Positions 52,888 to 62,205 are shown, counted from the first letter of the stretch. The stretch is DNA of 64,000 nt from Pedobacter cryophilus (GCF_005116455.1 NZ_SWBP01000003.1:310012-374011), one strand, 5' to 3'. Notes: generated from the sequence alone by a model not told the origin. Made by a program: numbers and translations.

Positions 52888-53445
52888 ATGAAAAAAAAAT
52901 TACTCTTAAAAATTTATCGCATCAAAATCTCATTTAGCGTAATCATTCTTGTCCTTTATAATTTTTGCCATGCACAGGCCCAGCTAGGCAATTCTTTCAC
53001 TCCTACATCCATTAATTATCCAAGAATTACAGGTTACGTGGGTATCATCCATCCTTTGGTTAATATCACAAAAGATGGAACTACTGCAAATTTTAATAAC
53101 AGTTATACGGTTGGTATGCCCACAGGCATCAACATTATAAAAAGTGCTAAAATTGGTTTTTCTATTGAAGTTACACCGTTTATAAGGGTAGAAAACGGCA
53201 TTAGTAAAATGAATAATTTATTGTTTCATCCGGGGGTATTAATGCCCTTAGGAAATGGATTTACACTTGTTGGTCGAGCAGCTTTTGAAACATCAGGAAG
53301 GTTTGGGTTTACCCCGATTTTAAACAAAGTAGTTAAGAAAAATAAAAACAGCAATTATTTTATAGCCATACCATTACCAGTAAGGTTTGGGAATGACAGG
53401 CCGAGTTCTTTTACTGCTGCATTTCAATTTGGAATTGGATTTTAA
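52888..53445 (+). CDS. Small exported beta-rich protein upstream of chrA
   Basis: This 185-residue protein has a signal peptide (KISFSVIILVLYNFCHAQAQ). The rest is a run of beta segments with Gly and aromatic residues (YPRITGYVGIIHPLVNITKD, AKIGFSIEVTPFIRVENG, FTAAFQFGIGF) ending in Phe, as in outer-membrane barrels. I do not recognise a specific family. The stop is 8 bp before the chrA ATG, so the two form an operon, and both may be regulated by the two near-palindromes upstream. Confidence 0.7.
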   Translation: MKKKLLLKIYRIKISFSVIILVLYNFCHAQAQLGNSFTPTSINYPRITGYVGIIHPLVNITKDGTTANFNNSYTVGMPTGINIIKSAKIGFSIEVTPFIRVENGISKMNNLLFHPGVLMPLGNGFTLVGRAAFETSGRFGFTPILNKVVKKNKNSNYFIAIPLPVRFGNDRPSSFTAAFQFGIGF

Positions 53446-53453
53446 TAAAGATT

Positions 53454-54635
53454 ATGAAAACAAATATCCCCTACTCATTAAAAAACTTAATCATCTACTT
53501 TTTAAAGTTAGGTACATGGGGTTTTGGTGGACCAGTAGCCTTAGTAGGTTATATGCACAGAGATTTAGTAGAAAATAAAAAATGGCTTACCGAAGAGGAA
53601 TACAAGGAAGGTTTAGCCCTTGCCCAATTAGCACCTGGGCCGTTAGCCGCACAATTAGGGATTTATATTGGATTTGTACATTATAGATATTTAGGTGCTA
53701 CTTTGGTAGGATTAGCATTCGTAATTCCATCATTTATTATTGTGGTATTGCTGGGAATGGTGTATAAAATATATAGCGGCCTTTTTTGGATGCAAGCTGT
53801 TTTTTATGGCGTTAGTGCTGCCGTCATTGGAATAATTACTTTAAGTGCTTATAAACTTACCCTAAAATCTGTGGGGAATTTAAACCTGAATTCATTTAAA
53901 TCTAATTGGATATTGTGGTTATTTTATTTGTTAGGTTTAGTTTTAACTGTCATCACTCAAAAAGAAGAAGTGTTACTATTTATAGCTTGTGGCTTTATTT
54001 ACATGATTTTAAAAGCTCCACCTGCATGGCTTAAAAAACCACAGACAATTCCTTCCATAGTATTAATAGCTATTAGTAGTTCTGTACATTTTGACGATAC
54101 TTTATTTAAAATAGGCTTATTTTTTGCTAAAGCAGGAGCATTTGTTTTTGGCAGTGGGTTGGCCATTGTTCCTTTTTTACATGCTGGAGTGGTACAAGAA
54201 TACCATTGGTTAACAGAATCGCAATTTGTGGATGCAGTAGCTATAGCCATGATTACACCTGGCCCCGTAGTAATTACTGTTGGTTTTATAGGATACTTAG
54301 TTGCAGATTTACCCGGTGCAACTATTGCCGCTTTGGCTACTTTTTTACCTTGCTATTTATTTACCGTTCTTTTAGCACCATCATTCAATAAAATTGCAAA
54401 AAACGAAAGTATTAAAGCATTTGTTGAAGGGATTACCGCTGCTGTAATTGGTGCTTTGGTAGGCGCTGTTGTAGTTATTGCAACCCGCTCTATTGTAGAT
54501 ATTACTACCGGAATTATTGCTATTTTAGCTTTATTGGCTTTAATTTATATTAAAAAAGCACAAGAACCTTTAATTATTTTGGTTGCCGCATTATTGGGTA
54601 TTTTGATAAAACTGGTTATTTTTCAGAGTAGCTAA
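53454..54635 (+). CDS. chrA: Chromate transporter, CHR family, long (two-domain) form
   Basis: The 393-residue membrane protein has two homologous CHR domains. The first carries GTWGFGGPVALVGYMHRDLV, QLAPGPLAAQLGIYIG. The second carries GAFVFGSGLAIVPFLHAGVV, AMITPGPVVITVGFIGYLV. The GFGGP and APGP motifs are family hallmarks. Chromate resembles sulfate, and the CHR family can affect sulfate handling. With possible Rrf2-type sites upstream, regulation by sulfur state is a plausible inference. It follows the exported beta-rich protein by 8 bp. Confidence 0.9.
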   Translation: MKTNIPYSLKNLIIYFLKLGTWGFGGPVALVGYMHRDLVENKKWLTEEEYKEGLALAQLAPGPLAAQLGIYIGFVHYRYLGATLVGLAFVIPSFIIVVLLGMVYKIYSGLFWMQAVFYGVSAAVIGIITLSAYKLTLKSVGNLNLNSFKSNWILWLFYLLGLVLTVITQKEEVLLFIACGFIYMILKAPPAWLKKPQTIPSIVLIAISSSVHFDDTLFKIGLFFAKAGAFVFGSGLAIVPFLHAGVVQEYHWLTESQFVDAVAIAMITPGPVVITVGFIGYLVADLPGATIAALATFLPCYLFTVLLAPSFNKIAKNESIKAFVEGITAAVIGALVGAVVVIATRSIVDITTGIIAILALLALIYIKKAQEPLIILVAALLGILIKLVIFQSS

Positions 54636-54753
54636 ATTGAGTAAAACATTTTAAAAACTTTTTTAAAAACAAATGGGATGGTGATAAAAAGTCTTAACTT
54701 ATATCACCAAACCCATTGGCCAACCTAAACCAGATTTTTAATAATTTAATTTG

Positions 54754-54824
54754 ACGCCGGGAGCGGATTCGAACCGCTGTAATAGGTTTTGCAGACCTCT
54801 ACCTCACCTCTCGGTCACCCGGCT
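54754..54824 (-). tRNA. tRNA-Cys (GCA), with two mismatches in the stems
   Basis: The 71-nt tRNA reads AGCCGGG-TG-ACCG... with the anticodon loop CTGCAAA (GCA) and T arm AGCGG-TTCGAAT-CCGCT; the discriminator is U73, as in tRNA-Cys. No CCA is encoded. Position 1-72 is A-G and 27-43 is G-A, both unpaired in this reading, while the other stems are intact. It lies between chrA and the Rrf2 gene. Confidence 0.88.
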
Positions 54825-54882
54825 GTTAACATTTAATAATTTTTCTTTTGCTTTGTTATTCGAAGCAAATATATAAATATCT

Positions 54883-54911
54883 ATTTAATCTACAAATTAA
54901 GTAGATTAAAT
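54883..54911. promoter_or_regulatory. Putative Rrf2-type operator, site 1 (upstream of the regulator)
   Basis: ATTTAATCTAC, seven bases, GTAGATTAAAT: perfect 11-bp inverted arms, 107 bp before the Rrf2 start. The inner TCTACAAATTAAGTAGA aligns with sites 2 and 3 in the chrA/TonB gap. This suggests autoregulation. Confidence 0.6.
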
Positions 54912-55017
54912 AATATTTTGTCATCAATTTTTTGTGAATCTTTAAATTAATATTTTTTACTACATTTAAAATTCTTAGAAAAGCTTATAGTTTAATCATT
55001 AAAAAAGGGTTTTAAAA

Positions 55018-55464
55018 TTGCTCACTAAAAAAACTAAATACGCTGTAAAAGCATTAATTGCCCTGGCTAAAAACCCAGAAAACAAGCCGATGTTAATTGC
55101 AGAAATTGCAAAAAATGAAGGCTTACCCAAAAGGTTTTTAGAAGCCATTTTGCTGGATTTAAAAAGAGGACAAATTTTAAGTAGCCGTATGGGCGCTGGC
55201 GGGGGTTATTTTTTGAATAAGCCAGCTTCAGAAATTATGGTTTCGGCAGTCATCAGAATTTTAGACGGACCAATAGCCCTTCTCCCCTGCGTAAGCTTAA
55301 ACTTTTACCAGCGTTGTGAAGAATGCAAAGATGAAGTAACTTGTAGCATTAGAGAAATGATGGAAAAAGTACGTGATGCTTCCATTAATATTATGGGAAA
55401 CACCAGCATTGCTGATCTTTTGAGGAGAGAAATGGAGTTGGAAGAAAAAAGTCGGCAGTCATAA
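55018..55464 (+). CDS. Rrf2-family transcriptional regulator
   Basis: This 148-residue protein has an N-terminal winged helix (TKYAVKALIALAKNPENKPM, LIAEIAKNEGLPKRFLEAIL) with a wing rich in Gly (RMGAGGGYFLNKP), and a C-terminal cysteine cluster (LLPCVSLNFYQRCEECKDEVTC). That cluster has four Cys, as in many Bacteroidota Rrf2 proteins; whether it binds Fe-S cannot be told. The start is TTG at 55018, as no in-frame ATG is present nearby. Rrf2 proteins such as IscR and CymR respond to Fe-S status or cysteine metabolism. A perfect inverted repeat upstream is a candidate autoregulatory site. Confidence 0.88.
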   Translation: MLTKKTKYAVKALIALAKNPENKPMLIAEIAKNEGLPKRFLEAILLDLKRGQILSSRMGAGGGYFLNKPASEIMVSAVIRILDGPIALLPCVSLNFYQRCEECKDEVTCSIREMMEKVRDASINIMGNTSIADLLRREMELEEKSRQS

Positions 55465-55580
55465 GAGCGCTGTCCGCAGACTACCGACTAAAAATATAAA
55501 GTTTAAAAATCAAACTTCGTACTACTGAAATCTGACTAAAATTATAAAGTTTAAAAGTCAGACTGCGGACTGCCGACTCA
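55450..55580. repeat. Degenerate GTCCGCAGAC/AGACTGCGGACTGCCGACT-word repeat between convergent genes
   Basis: AGTCGGCAGTC, GCTGTCCGCAGACTACC, AAAGTCAGACTGCGG, and GACTGCCGACT words fill the gap between the Rrf2 gene and guaB. Left and right words are broadly complementary, so the RNA could fold into a long hairpin. Related words occur at 37785-37930. Confidence 0.6.
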
Positions 55581-55584
55581 AATA

Positions 55585-57054
55585 CTATCTACTATAATTT
55601 GGTGCTTCTTTAGTAATGGTGATATCATGAGGGTGAGATTCTCTGATACCCGAAGCGGTAATTTTCACAAATTGTGCTTTTTGTAAAGTCTCAATATCTT
55701 TTGCGCCGCAATAACCCATACTGGCTTTTAAACCACCAACATATTGGTGCATCACTTCGGCTAAAGTTCCTTTATAAGCTACCCTACCCACAATTCCTTC
55801 TGGCACTAATTTTTTAATATCATCTTCTACATCTTGGAAATAACGATCTTTAGAGCCCGATTCCATGGCTTCTACAGATCCCATTCCGCGGTAAGATTTA
55901 AACTTACGTCCTTCGTAAATAATGGTTTCGCCTGGAGATTCATCTACACCGGCAAATAAAGAACCTGCCATAATAGAACTAGCTCCGGCTGCAATAGCTT
56001 TAGCAATGTCGCCAGTATGCTTAATTCCACCATCGGCAATAACGGGTACTCCAGTTCCGGCTAAGCCTCTGGCGGCTTCATAAACCGCATACAATTGAGG
56101 AACCCCAACTCCCGCTATAATACGGGTGGTGCAAATAGAACCTGGCCCAATACCCACTTTTACGCCATCAGCACCGGCATCAGCTAAAGCTTTAGCACCT
56201 TCTGCTGTGGCTACGTTACCTGCAATCACCTGTAAATCGGGATAAGCAGCTTTTACCGCTTTAAGCTGATTAATTACACCTTTAGAATGGCCGTGAGCGG
56301 TATCAATAGCAATCACATCTACTCCGGCTTTTACTAAAGCAGCTACTCTTTCCATGGTATCATGAGTAACACCAACGGCAGCGCCTACTCTTAATCTTCC
56401 GTGTTCGTCTTTACAAGCCGAGGGGAAGTTTTTGAATTTCTGAATATCTTTAAATGTGATTAAGCCACTTAATTTTCCGTTGGCATTTACTACCGGAAGT
56501 TTTTCGATTTTATGAGCTTGTAAAATTAATTCGGCTTGAGTTAAAGTGGTGCCTTCTGGCGCTATAATCAGGTTTTCTTTAGTCATCACTTCGCTAATTT
56601 TCTGACTCATGTCTTTCTGAAATCTTAAATCGCGATTGGTAATGATCCCAACCAATACATTATCTTCTGAAATTACCGGAATACCGCCAATTTGGTATTC
56701 TCTCATAATTTTGAAAGCATCGCCTACTAAAGCGTCTTTGTGTAAAGTCACAGGATCTTGAATCATCCCGCTTTCAGAACGTTTTACTCGACGTACTTCA
56801 TCTGCTTGTGCAGCAATACTCATGTTTTTATGTAAAATTCCTATTCCGCCAGCTTGTGCAATAGCAATAGCTAAGTTAGAATCGGTAACGGTATCCATAG
56901 CCGCAGAAACGATAGGAACATTTAATTTTATTTTTTTAGTGAAATAACTAGAAGTGTCTACTTCACGTGGCAAAACCTCAGAATATGCGGGTACTAAAAG
57001 TACATCGTCATAGGTTAAACCTTCAGCTAAAAATTTATTGGGATCAAGTTGCAT
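55585..57054 (-). CDS. guaB: IMP dehydrogenase
   Basis: Oxidises IMP to XMP, the rate-limiting step of guanine nucleotide synthesis. The 489-residue chain has the (beta/alpha)8 barrel split by a CBS pair (about 95-205). The catalytic Cys lies in [12 protein letters not shown], and the flap has [13 protein letters not shown]. The ORF frame extends to 57087, but [20 protein letters not shown] is the family start. It converges with the Rrf2 gene across a repeat-filled gap. Both CBS motifs look intact, so adenine-nucleotide regulation is likely. Confidence 0.96.
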   Translation of the reverse strand: MQLDPNKFLAEGLTYDDVLLVPAYSEVLPREVDTSSYFTKKIKLNVPIVSAAMDTVTDSNLAIAIAQAGGIGILHKNMSIAAQADEVRRVKRSESGMIQDPVTLHKDALVGDAFKIMREYQIGGIPVISEDNVLVGIITNRDLRFQKDMSQKISEVMTKENLIIAPEGTTLTQAELILQAHKIEKLPVVNANGKLSGLITFKDIQKFKNFPSACKDEHGRLRVGAAVGVTHDTMERVAALVKAGVDVIAIDTAHGHSKGVINQLKAVKAAYPDLQVIAGNVATAEGAKALADAGADGVKVGIGPGSICTTRIIAGVGVPQLYAVYEAARGLAGTGVPVIADGGIKHTGDIAKAIAAGASSIMAGSLFAGVDESPGETIIYEGRKFKSYRGMGSVEAMESGSKDRYFQDVEDDIKKLVPEGIVGRVAYKGTLAEVMHQYVGGLKASMGYCGAKDIETLQKAQFVKITASGIRESHPHDITITKEAPNYSR

Positions 57055-57163
57055 AGCAAATAAATTAGGGTACTCTATTTGCCGCACAAAGATAGGCTTT
57101 TTTTGAAATGAAAAGAATTTAAATCAATATGAGCAGAAATTTAACTTTCTGCTCATATTAAAA

Positions 57164-58435
57164 CTACTTCTTCCCCACAATCACCTTATAAAAATTATCA
57201 AAATCTAAATATTTATTCGCTAAATTCAATAATTCGGCAGCACTAATATTTTTGATGGTTGTAATATATCTGTCGTAATAATCGTAATCTAAACCGTAGA
57301 AATACAAGTTTTTAAACTTATCAGCATGTGAAAAAGCATTCTCTAAACTGCCCAATAAGCTACCCATCAGGTAATTCTTTACCAATTGCAATTCCTCATC
57401 AGGCACTAAATCAGTTTTAAGAATATTAATTTCCTTTGCTATTTCTGTTAAAGTTGCATCGCAAACATCAGCACCCACCTCAGAAGCTATTACAAAATAA
57501 CCCGACTGTTGTAAACTGGCATTTGCAGATCCAATTCCGTAGGTATAGCCTTTATCTTCTCTAATATTATTCATTAGCCTACTGCCGAAATAACCACCTA
57601 AAAGCGTATTTAAAACTTGTAAACCAGGGAAGTCTGGATGTTTTCTATTGATAGAAGGAATACCAATTCTAATAGCCGATTGTATGGCATTTGGTCGGTC
57701 TTTAAAATAAAGTTTCTCTTCGTTTATTTTAAAATCAAACGCATTTGGAGTAAATGGATATTCACTATTCCACGATCCAAAAAGCGACTCTAAAGTATAT
57801 AAAACATCATCTCCTACCTTTCCTGCTACTAAAATGGTGCAATTTTTAGGCTGATAAGCTTGTGCAAAATACTTTACCAAATCTTCCTGTTGCAAAGCAT
57901 CAAAATCTGTTTCCTCGGCAGTATAGCCATACAAAGTATCGCCAAAAAGTACCTCATTAAACTTTCTTTTAGCCAAAAAATCATTCTTTTCTAAGCTTAC
58001 TTTTAACTTTTGCTTTTGGTTGTTGATGAAATTATCTAACTCCTTTTGCGGAAAATTAGAAGCAGTTAAAATCTCTTTAACTAAAGGTAAAGTGCTTTGC
58101 AAATGCTTGTTTAAGGTAAACAACGTTACCGATGAATGATCATAAGCATACTCCGTTTGAAAAAAAGCACCATAATAATCTATCTGAGCAGCAATTTGCG
58201 CTCCCGATAAATTACTTGTTCCATCATTTAACATGGTATTAGTTGCTGATGCTAGCAAAGGTTTGGCGGCATCCCAATTTACATTACCAAAAATAAATTC
58301 TATACGCACCAATTCTTGTTCGCCGGCGTTTACCACAAAAACCGGAATGTGATTACTTAATTGGTGTTTTTTGACTTTAATAAAATCAACTTTTTCTATG
58401 GCTTTAGATGCCGGTGGATTCTTTCTATCAATCAT
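57164..58435 (-). CDS. M16-family peptidase, non-catalytic subunit
   Basis: This 423-residue protein has the M16 fold (LASATNTMLNDGTSNLSG, LLGGYFGSRLMNNIREDKGYTYGIGSANA) but lacks the HxxEH zinc motif, so it is the structural partner of a heterodimeric protease. The LLGGYFGSRL...NIREDKGYTYG stretch is the substrate-binding R/Y-containing signature of such subunits. The catalytic partner is the adjacent upstream gene, whose 3' end overlaps its start by 8 bases. Both lack signal peptides in the chosen reading, so the location is not settled. Confidence 0.88.
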   Translation of the reverse strand: MIDRKNPPASKAIEKVDFIKVKKHQLSNHIPVFVVNAGEQELVRIEFIFGNVNWDAAKPLLASATNTMLNDGTSNLSGAQIAAQIDYYGAFFQTEYAYDHSSVTLFTLNKHLQSTLPLVKEILTASNFPQKELDNFINNQKQKLKVSLEKNDFLAKRKFNEVLFGDTLYGYTAEETDFDALQQEDLVKYFAQAYQPKNCTILVAGKVGDDVLYTLESLFGSWNSEYPFTPNAFDFKINEEKLYFKDRPNAIQSAIRIGIPSINRKHPDFPGLQVLNTLLGGYFGSRLMNNIREDKGYTYGIGSANASLQQSGYFVIASEVGADVCDATLTEIAKEINILKTDLVPDEELQLVKNYLMGSLLGSLENAFSHADKFKNLYFYGLDYDYYDRYITTIKNISAAELLNLANKYLDFDNFYKVIVGKK

Positions 58436-59672
58436 TGGTTTGGGCTAAATAATATAAGGTAGTTGCTTTTTCACTAGAAAATAACTCATTGGCTTGTTCT
58501 CTAATTTGTTGCTGAGAAACTTTTAAATACAACTCGGCTTCGTGGTTGAGCATATCTGCATCACCCATTAATTCATAAAAAGCCAAATTCATCGCTTTAT
58601 CTAATAAACTCATTTCAGAAAACTCTAAAACAGATTCTAATTTGTTTTTCACTTTGGTAAGTTCTTCTTCACTTACAAAATCAGTTTTTAAACTTTCTAA
58701 TTCTTTCCAAATGGCTTCTTCGGCAGTAGCAATGCTTACATTTTCATTTGGTTTAGCTTCAATCACAAACATTCCGGTATCTAAACTTCCATAATTGTAA
58801 GCTTTAATATCACTAAAAAGTTGTTGGTCTTTCACTAAGTTTCTATACAATCTAGATGATTTTCCCTGAGATAAAATATCGGAAATCAAATCAATAGCTG
58901 CATAGTTTTCATCACCTTTTCCGGGCATTTTAAACACCTTATAAATAGCATTTAAAGGTACATCAGCATAAATAGTTTCACTAATCGCTTCTGTTTGTGC
59001 AGGCTCAACAGGTAAGTTTCTATGGTATTTTTCACCAGATGGAATTGGTCCAAACCACTTTTCACACAGCTTTTTAACGTCTGCTAATTTTATATTTCCG
59101 CCCACAACCATAATGGCATTTTGCGGATTGTAATGCTTCTTAAAAAACGCTTTTACATCTTCAATTTTAGCATCTTCAATGTGCGAAAGTTCTTTCCCAA
59201 TTGTTGCCCAACGGTAAGGATGTTTTTGATAAACCAATGGACGCAATTTTAACCAAACATCGCCATAAGGCTGATTCAAATAACGTTGTTTAAACTCCTC
59301 GCAAACCACATTTCTTTGCACTTCTAAACTCTTTTCAGAGAACGCTAAACTCAACATTCGGTCAGATTCTAGCCAAAAAGCAGTCTCTAAATTGTCAGCC
59401 GGTAAAGTGATATAATAGTTGGTAATATCATTGCTGGTGAAAGCATTATTCTCGCCTCCAACCCTTTGCAAAGGCTCATCATACGACGGAATATTTACCG
59501 ATCCACCAAACATTAAATGCTCAAATAAATGCGCAAAACCAGTTTGTGCTGGGTTTTCATCACGAGCACCCACATCATATAAAATATTTAAAACAGCCAT
59601 TGGCGTGGTGTCATCTTCATGTACCAAAACCCGCAAACCGTTTTCTAAAGTAAATCGTTCAAATCTTACCAT
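58428..59672 (-). CDS. M16-family zinc peptidase, catalytic subunit
   Basis: The 414-residue protein has the inverted zinc motif HLFEH in AHLFEHLMFGGSVN and the downstream Glu in RNVVCEEFKQRY, so it is an active-type metallopeptidase, as in bacterial pitrilysin-like or mitochondrial-processing-like enzymes. The start MVRFERFTLENGLRVLVHED is chosen over the 59690 frame start. Together with the following gene it would form the active heterodimer. Substrate unknown. Confidence 0.9.
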   Translation of the reverse strand: MVRFERFTLENGLRVLVHEDDTTPMAVLNILYDVGARDENPAQTGFAHLFEHLMFGGSVNIPSYDEPLQRVGGENNAFTSNDITNYYITLPADNLETAFWLESDRMLSLAFSEKSLEVQRNVVCEEFKQRYLNQPYGDVWLKLRPLVYQKHPYRWATIGKELSHIEDAKIEDVKAFFKKHYNPQNAIMVVGGNIKLADVKKLCEKWFGPIPSGEKYHRNLPVEPAQTEAISETIYADVPLNAIYKVFKMPGKGDENYAAIDLISDILSQGKSSRLYRNLVKDQQLFSDIKAYNYGSLDTGMFVIEAKPNENVSIATAEEAIWKELESLKTDFVSEEELTKVKNKLESVLEFSEMSLLDKAMNLAFYELMGDADMLNHEAELYLKVSQQQIREQANELFSSEKATTLYYLAQTND

Positions 59673-59764
59673 TATCAATAAATATAGCACAAATTTAGTT
59701 TTCTGCCGGAGACCCCCGTCATATTAAATCCATTATTTTTTAGAAAAGCAAAACCTGTATTTCA

Positions 59765-59830
59765 ACCGAAAGGCTAGTCCTGCTATCCCTCCAAATCCGC
59801 TCGCTCCTATCCTGCGGGTTTTCCGTACTA
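59765..59830. repeat. Possible partial copy of the dispersed structured element (copy E)
   Basis: GGCTAGTCCTGCTATCC and nearby AATCCGCTCGCTCC and GTACTATCAGG resemble parts of the element, but ends cannot be aligned. It lies between the M16 gene start and the next CDS; the rest of this gap shows nothing else. Confidence 0.25.
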
Positions 59831-59957
59831 TCAGGTTTATTTAATTTTGAGCATTGCAAAAAACAAACACTTATCAAACCGTTTTTATTGGTAATCTCAA
59901 ATTTGAAATAATGTCAAATAAATATTACTTTAGAAAAATCAACCAAAAATTCAACTT

Positions 59958-60893
59958 ATGAGAAAAGTTATTTACCTATTGTTATTTCATTTAATATCAA
60001 TCTCTTACACTTTAAAAGCTCAAGAGCCTACCCTAAAATTGAAGCTTGAAACTAAATCTGATCGTTCCATTGATTTCAATTTCGAAAAAACCGATCCAGG
60101 GAGTTACTTTGTAATCGTAACTTTTGTTGATTTAACAAACTGCATAGAGAGTTCTTCCAAAACAGAAGTTGCAGAAAATTTCTCGGGCAAATTATTCACC
60201 CTAAAACCTAGTGATGGCACAAAATCTGTAAGTTTCAGTACTTACTCTTACAGGTACATTAGAGGAACTGAAAAAACAAAGCCTGCTAATTTGGTTTATT
60301 TATTACCATTTAAAAAAGGAACAAAAGTTACTGCTTATGAATCTACTTATTTAATGACCACATATTTTGGAAAAAGCACACCCGACGATTGGAAAGCATA
60401 TCGATTTTACACAGAAAAAGAAGAACAAATAAGCGCCTCTAGAAAAGGAATTGTTGTTGATGTAAAAGACAAATTTGCTTTAGATAGTACTTTATCCTAT
60501 AAATATAAAGATCAAAATAACGAATTAACAATTGAGCATGCAGATGGTACTTTAGCAAGATACTCGGGTTTTAAAAAAGGAAGTATTTGTGTTAAAGTAG
60601 GTGAAACGGTATATCCAGAAACAGTGTTAGGAATAAATAGTAAATATAGTATTGATGACCCTCGTTACTCGTTATCATTTAACATCTACTACTTAAAATC
60701 TGATGTGTTTTTAAATACAAATAAACCACAAAATGGCTCTTTTTATGGTTTTGTAACACCCCTAATGTTTAGTACAGCAGGTCAAACTACATTAATTCCC
60801 AAAAAAGAATATGTAGCAGATTCTAATCAGGAAATAATAACCAAAGAATTTAGTAAAAAAGAATTAAAACAATTACAAGCAAAAATGAAATAG
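59958..60893 (+). CDS. Exported protein with a degenerate M23 (LytM-like) domain
   Basis: This 311-residue protein has a signal peptide (LLLFHLISISYTLKAQ). The central region resembles the peptidase M23 beta fold (GIVVDV ... ELTIEHADGTLARYSGFKKGS ... VKVGETVYPETVLG). The metal-binding residues are not seen: HxD is absent before it and the usual HxH after IEH is replaced by ARYSG. It may be a non-catalytic, peptidoglycan-binding relative. The C-terminus is Lys-rich. It is followed by a 750-bp repeat region. Confidence 0.55.
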   Translation: MRKVIYLLLFHLISISYTLKAQEPTLKLKLETKSDRSIDFNFEKTDPGSYFVIVTFVDLTNCIESSSKTEVAENFSGKLFTLKPSDGTKSVSFSTYSYRYIRGTEKTKPANLVYLLPFKKGTKVTAYESTYLMTTYFGKSTPDDWKAYRFYTEKEEQISASRKGIVVDVKDKFALDSTLSYKYKDQNNELTIEHADGTLARYSGFKKGSICVKVGETVYPETVLGINSKYSIDDPRYSLSFNIYYLKSDVFLNTNKPQNGSFYGFVTPLMFSTAGQTTLIPKKEYVADSNQEIITKEFSKKELKQLQAKMK

Positions 60894-60989
60894 GTTGAAA
60901 TCATTTTGAAAAAAAATAAGCCACAAATTGATCAATAATCACGAATCTAACCGCATAAAAAAATCTAACTAATAAGAATCAGTGTAATC

Positions 60990-61500
60990 AGTTTTCAAAA
61001 AAAAAGCCACGAATACACGAATGAACACGAATCTAGTCGTAGAGAACAAGAAATACAAATTAATCCTCAATGCTTCGTGAAAATTCGTGTATTCGTGGCA
61101 AAAAAACAACTAATAAAACTCTGTCAGAATCTGTGCAATCTGTGTCAAAAGAAAATTCAAGCCACGAATACACGAATGAACACGAATCTGATCGCAGAAA
61201 TCTAAAATAAAGCACAATATCAATCTCATCTGTTTATTCCGTGGAAACAAATACAAATTAATCCTCAATGCTTTGTGAAAATTCGTGTATTCGTGGCAAA
61301 AAAACATCCAATATTACTCTGTCAGAATCTTTTTAATCTGTGTCAAAAAAAAATCAAACCACAAATACACGAATGAACACGAATCTGATCGCAGAAATCT
61401 AAAATAAAGCACAATATCAATCTCATCTGTTTATTCCGTGGAAACAAATACAAATTAATCCTCAATGCTTCGTGAAAATTCGTGTATTCGTGGCAAAAAA
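60990..61500. repeat. Three large inverted-repeat units of the GCCACGAATACACGAAT type
   Basis: Perfect 17-base arms GCCACGAATACACGAAT at 61006 and 61161, with a variant ACCACAAATACACGAAT at 61358, face ATTCGTGTATTCGTGGC at 61083, 61281 and 61478. Units 2 and 3 are about 197-198 bp and near-identical; unit 1 lacks about 43 internal bases. Between the arms are GAATCTGATCGCAGAAATC and GTTTATTCCGTGGAAACAA words. The open frames read from this stretch (61110-61307 and 61343-61570, minus) are artefacts. Confidence 0.9.
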
Positions 61501-61647
61501 CAACTAATAAAACTCTATCAAAATCTGTGTAATCCTCATAATCCGTGTTTAAAACCCAACTACTCAACATAAGAGTAATTAGTGGCAGAAAAAATCAATG
61601 TTTCTAAATCCTTCATCTTTGTTCCTTAATCATTTATATTCGTCATC

Positions 61648-62205
61648 ATGAAAAGCGAAAAAGAAAAAATGCTTGCAGGTGAACTTTACCTAGCTTCAGA
61701 CCCACAATTGTTAAAAGAAAGACGTCAAGCAAAAAGACTTTTACGCCAATTAAACGTAACAGAATATTTGGTGACTAAAACAGCGAAAACCATCATTAAA
61801 GAATTGATTCCCAACACTGGGAAAAACTTTTACATAGAACCACCTTTTCACTGTGATTATGGGTACAATATCCATTGTGGTGAGAATGTATATTTCAATG
61901 TAAATTGCGTAGTGTTAGATACCATGAAAATTACTATTGGCTCTCATGTATTATTTGGACCTGGTGTGCAAATTTATGCAGCCTCGCACCCACTCGATCC
62001 CGAAATAAGAAAAACCTTAGAACTTTCTAAACCAGTAACTATTGGAGATAATTGCTGGATTGGTGGCGGAGCCATCATTTTACCAGGCGTTACCATTGGC
62101 AATAATTGCGTAATTGGAGCTGGAGCTGTAGTTACTAAAGATATTCCTGATGATGTAATGGCTGCTGGAAATCCGGCAAAAGTGATTAAGAAATTAATAT
62201 CATAA
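61648..62205 (+). CDS. Sugar O-acetyltransferase (maltose/galactoside acetyltransferase type)
   Basis: This 185-residue protein is a left-handed beta-helix acyltransferase. The N-terminal helix KMLAGELYLASDPQLLKERR is the Mac domain. The hexapeptide repeats run through CDYGYNIHCGENVYFNVN and GDNCWIGGGAIILPGVTIGN. The catalytic His is likely in IYAASHPLDPEIR. It transfers acetyl from acetyl-CoA to a sugar hydroxyl, as in Maa or LacA. Cytoplasmic. It begins the likely unit with the following DUF1569 and MFS genes. Confidence 0.9.
   Translation: MKSEKEKMLAGELYLASDPQLLKERRQAKRLLRQLNVTEYLVTKTAKTIIKELIPNTGKNFYIEPPFHCDYGYNIHCGENVYFNVNCVVLDTMKITIGSHVLFGPGVQIYAASHPLDPEIRKTLELSKPVTIGDNCWIGGGAIILPGVTIGNNCVIGAGAVVTKDIPDDVMAAGNPAKVIKKLIS

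Noticed and set aside
61110-61570. Two minus-strand open frames in the inverted-repeat region
   Set aside because: They share the same peptide because they come from two copies of one repeat, and they match no protein family.
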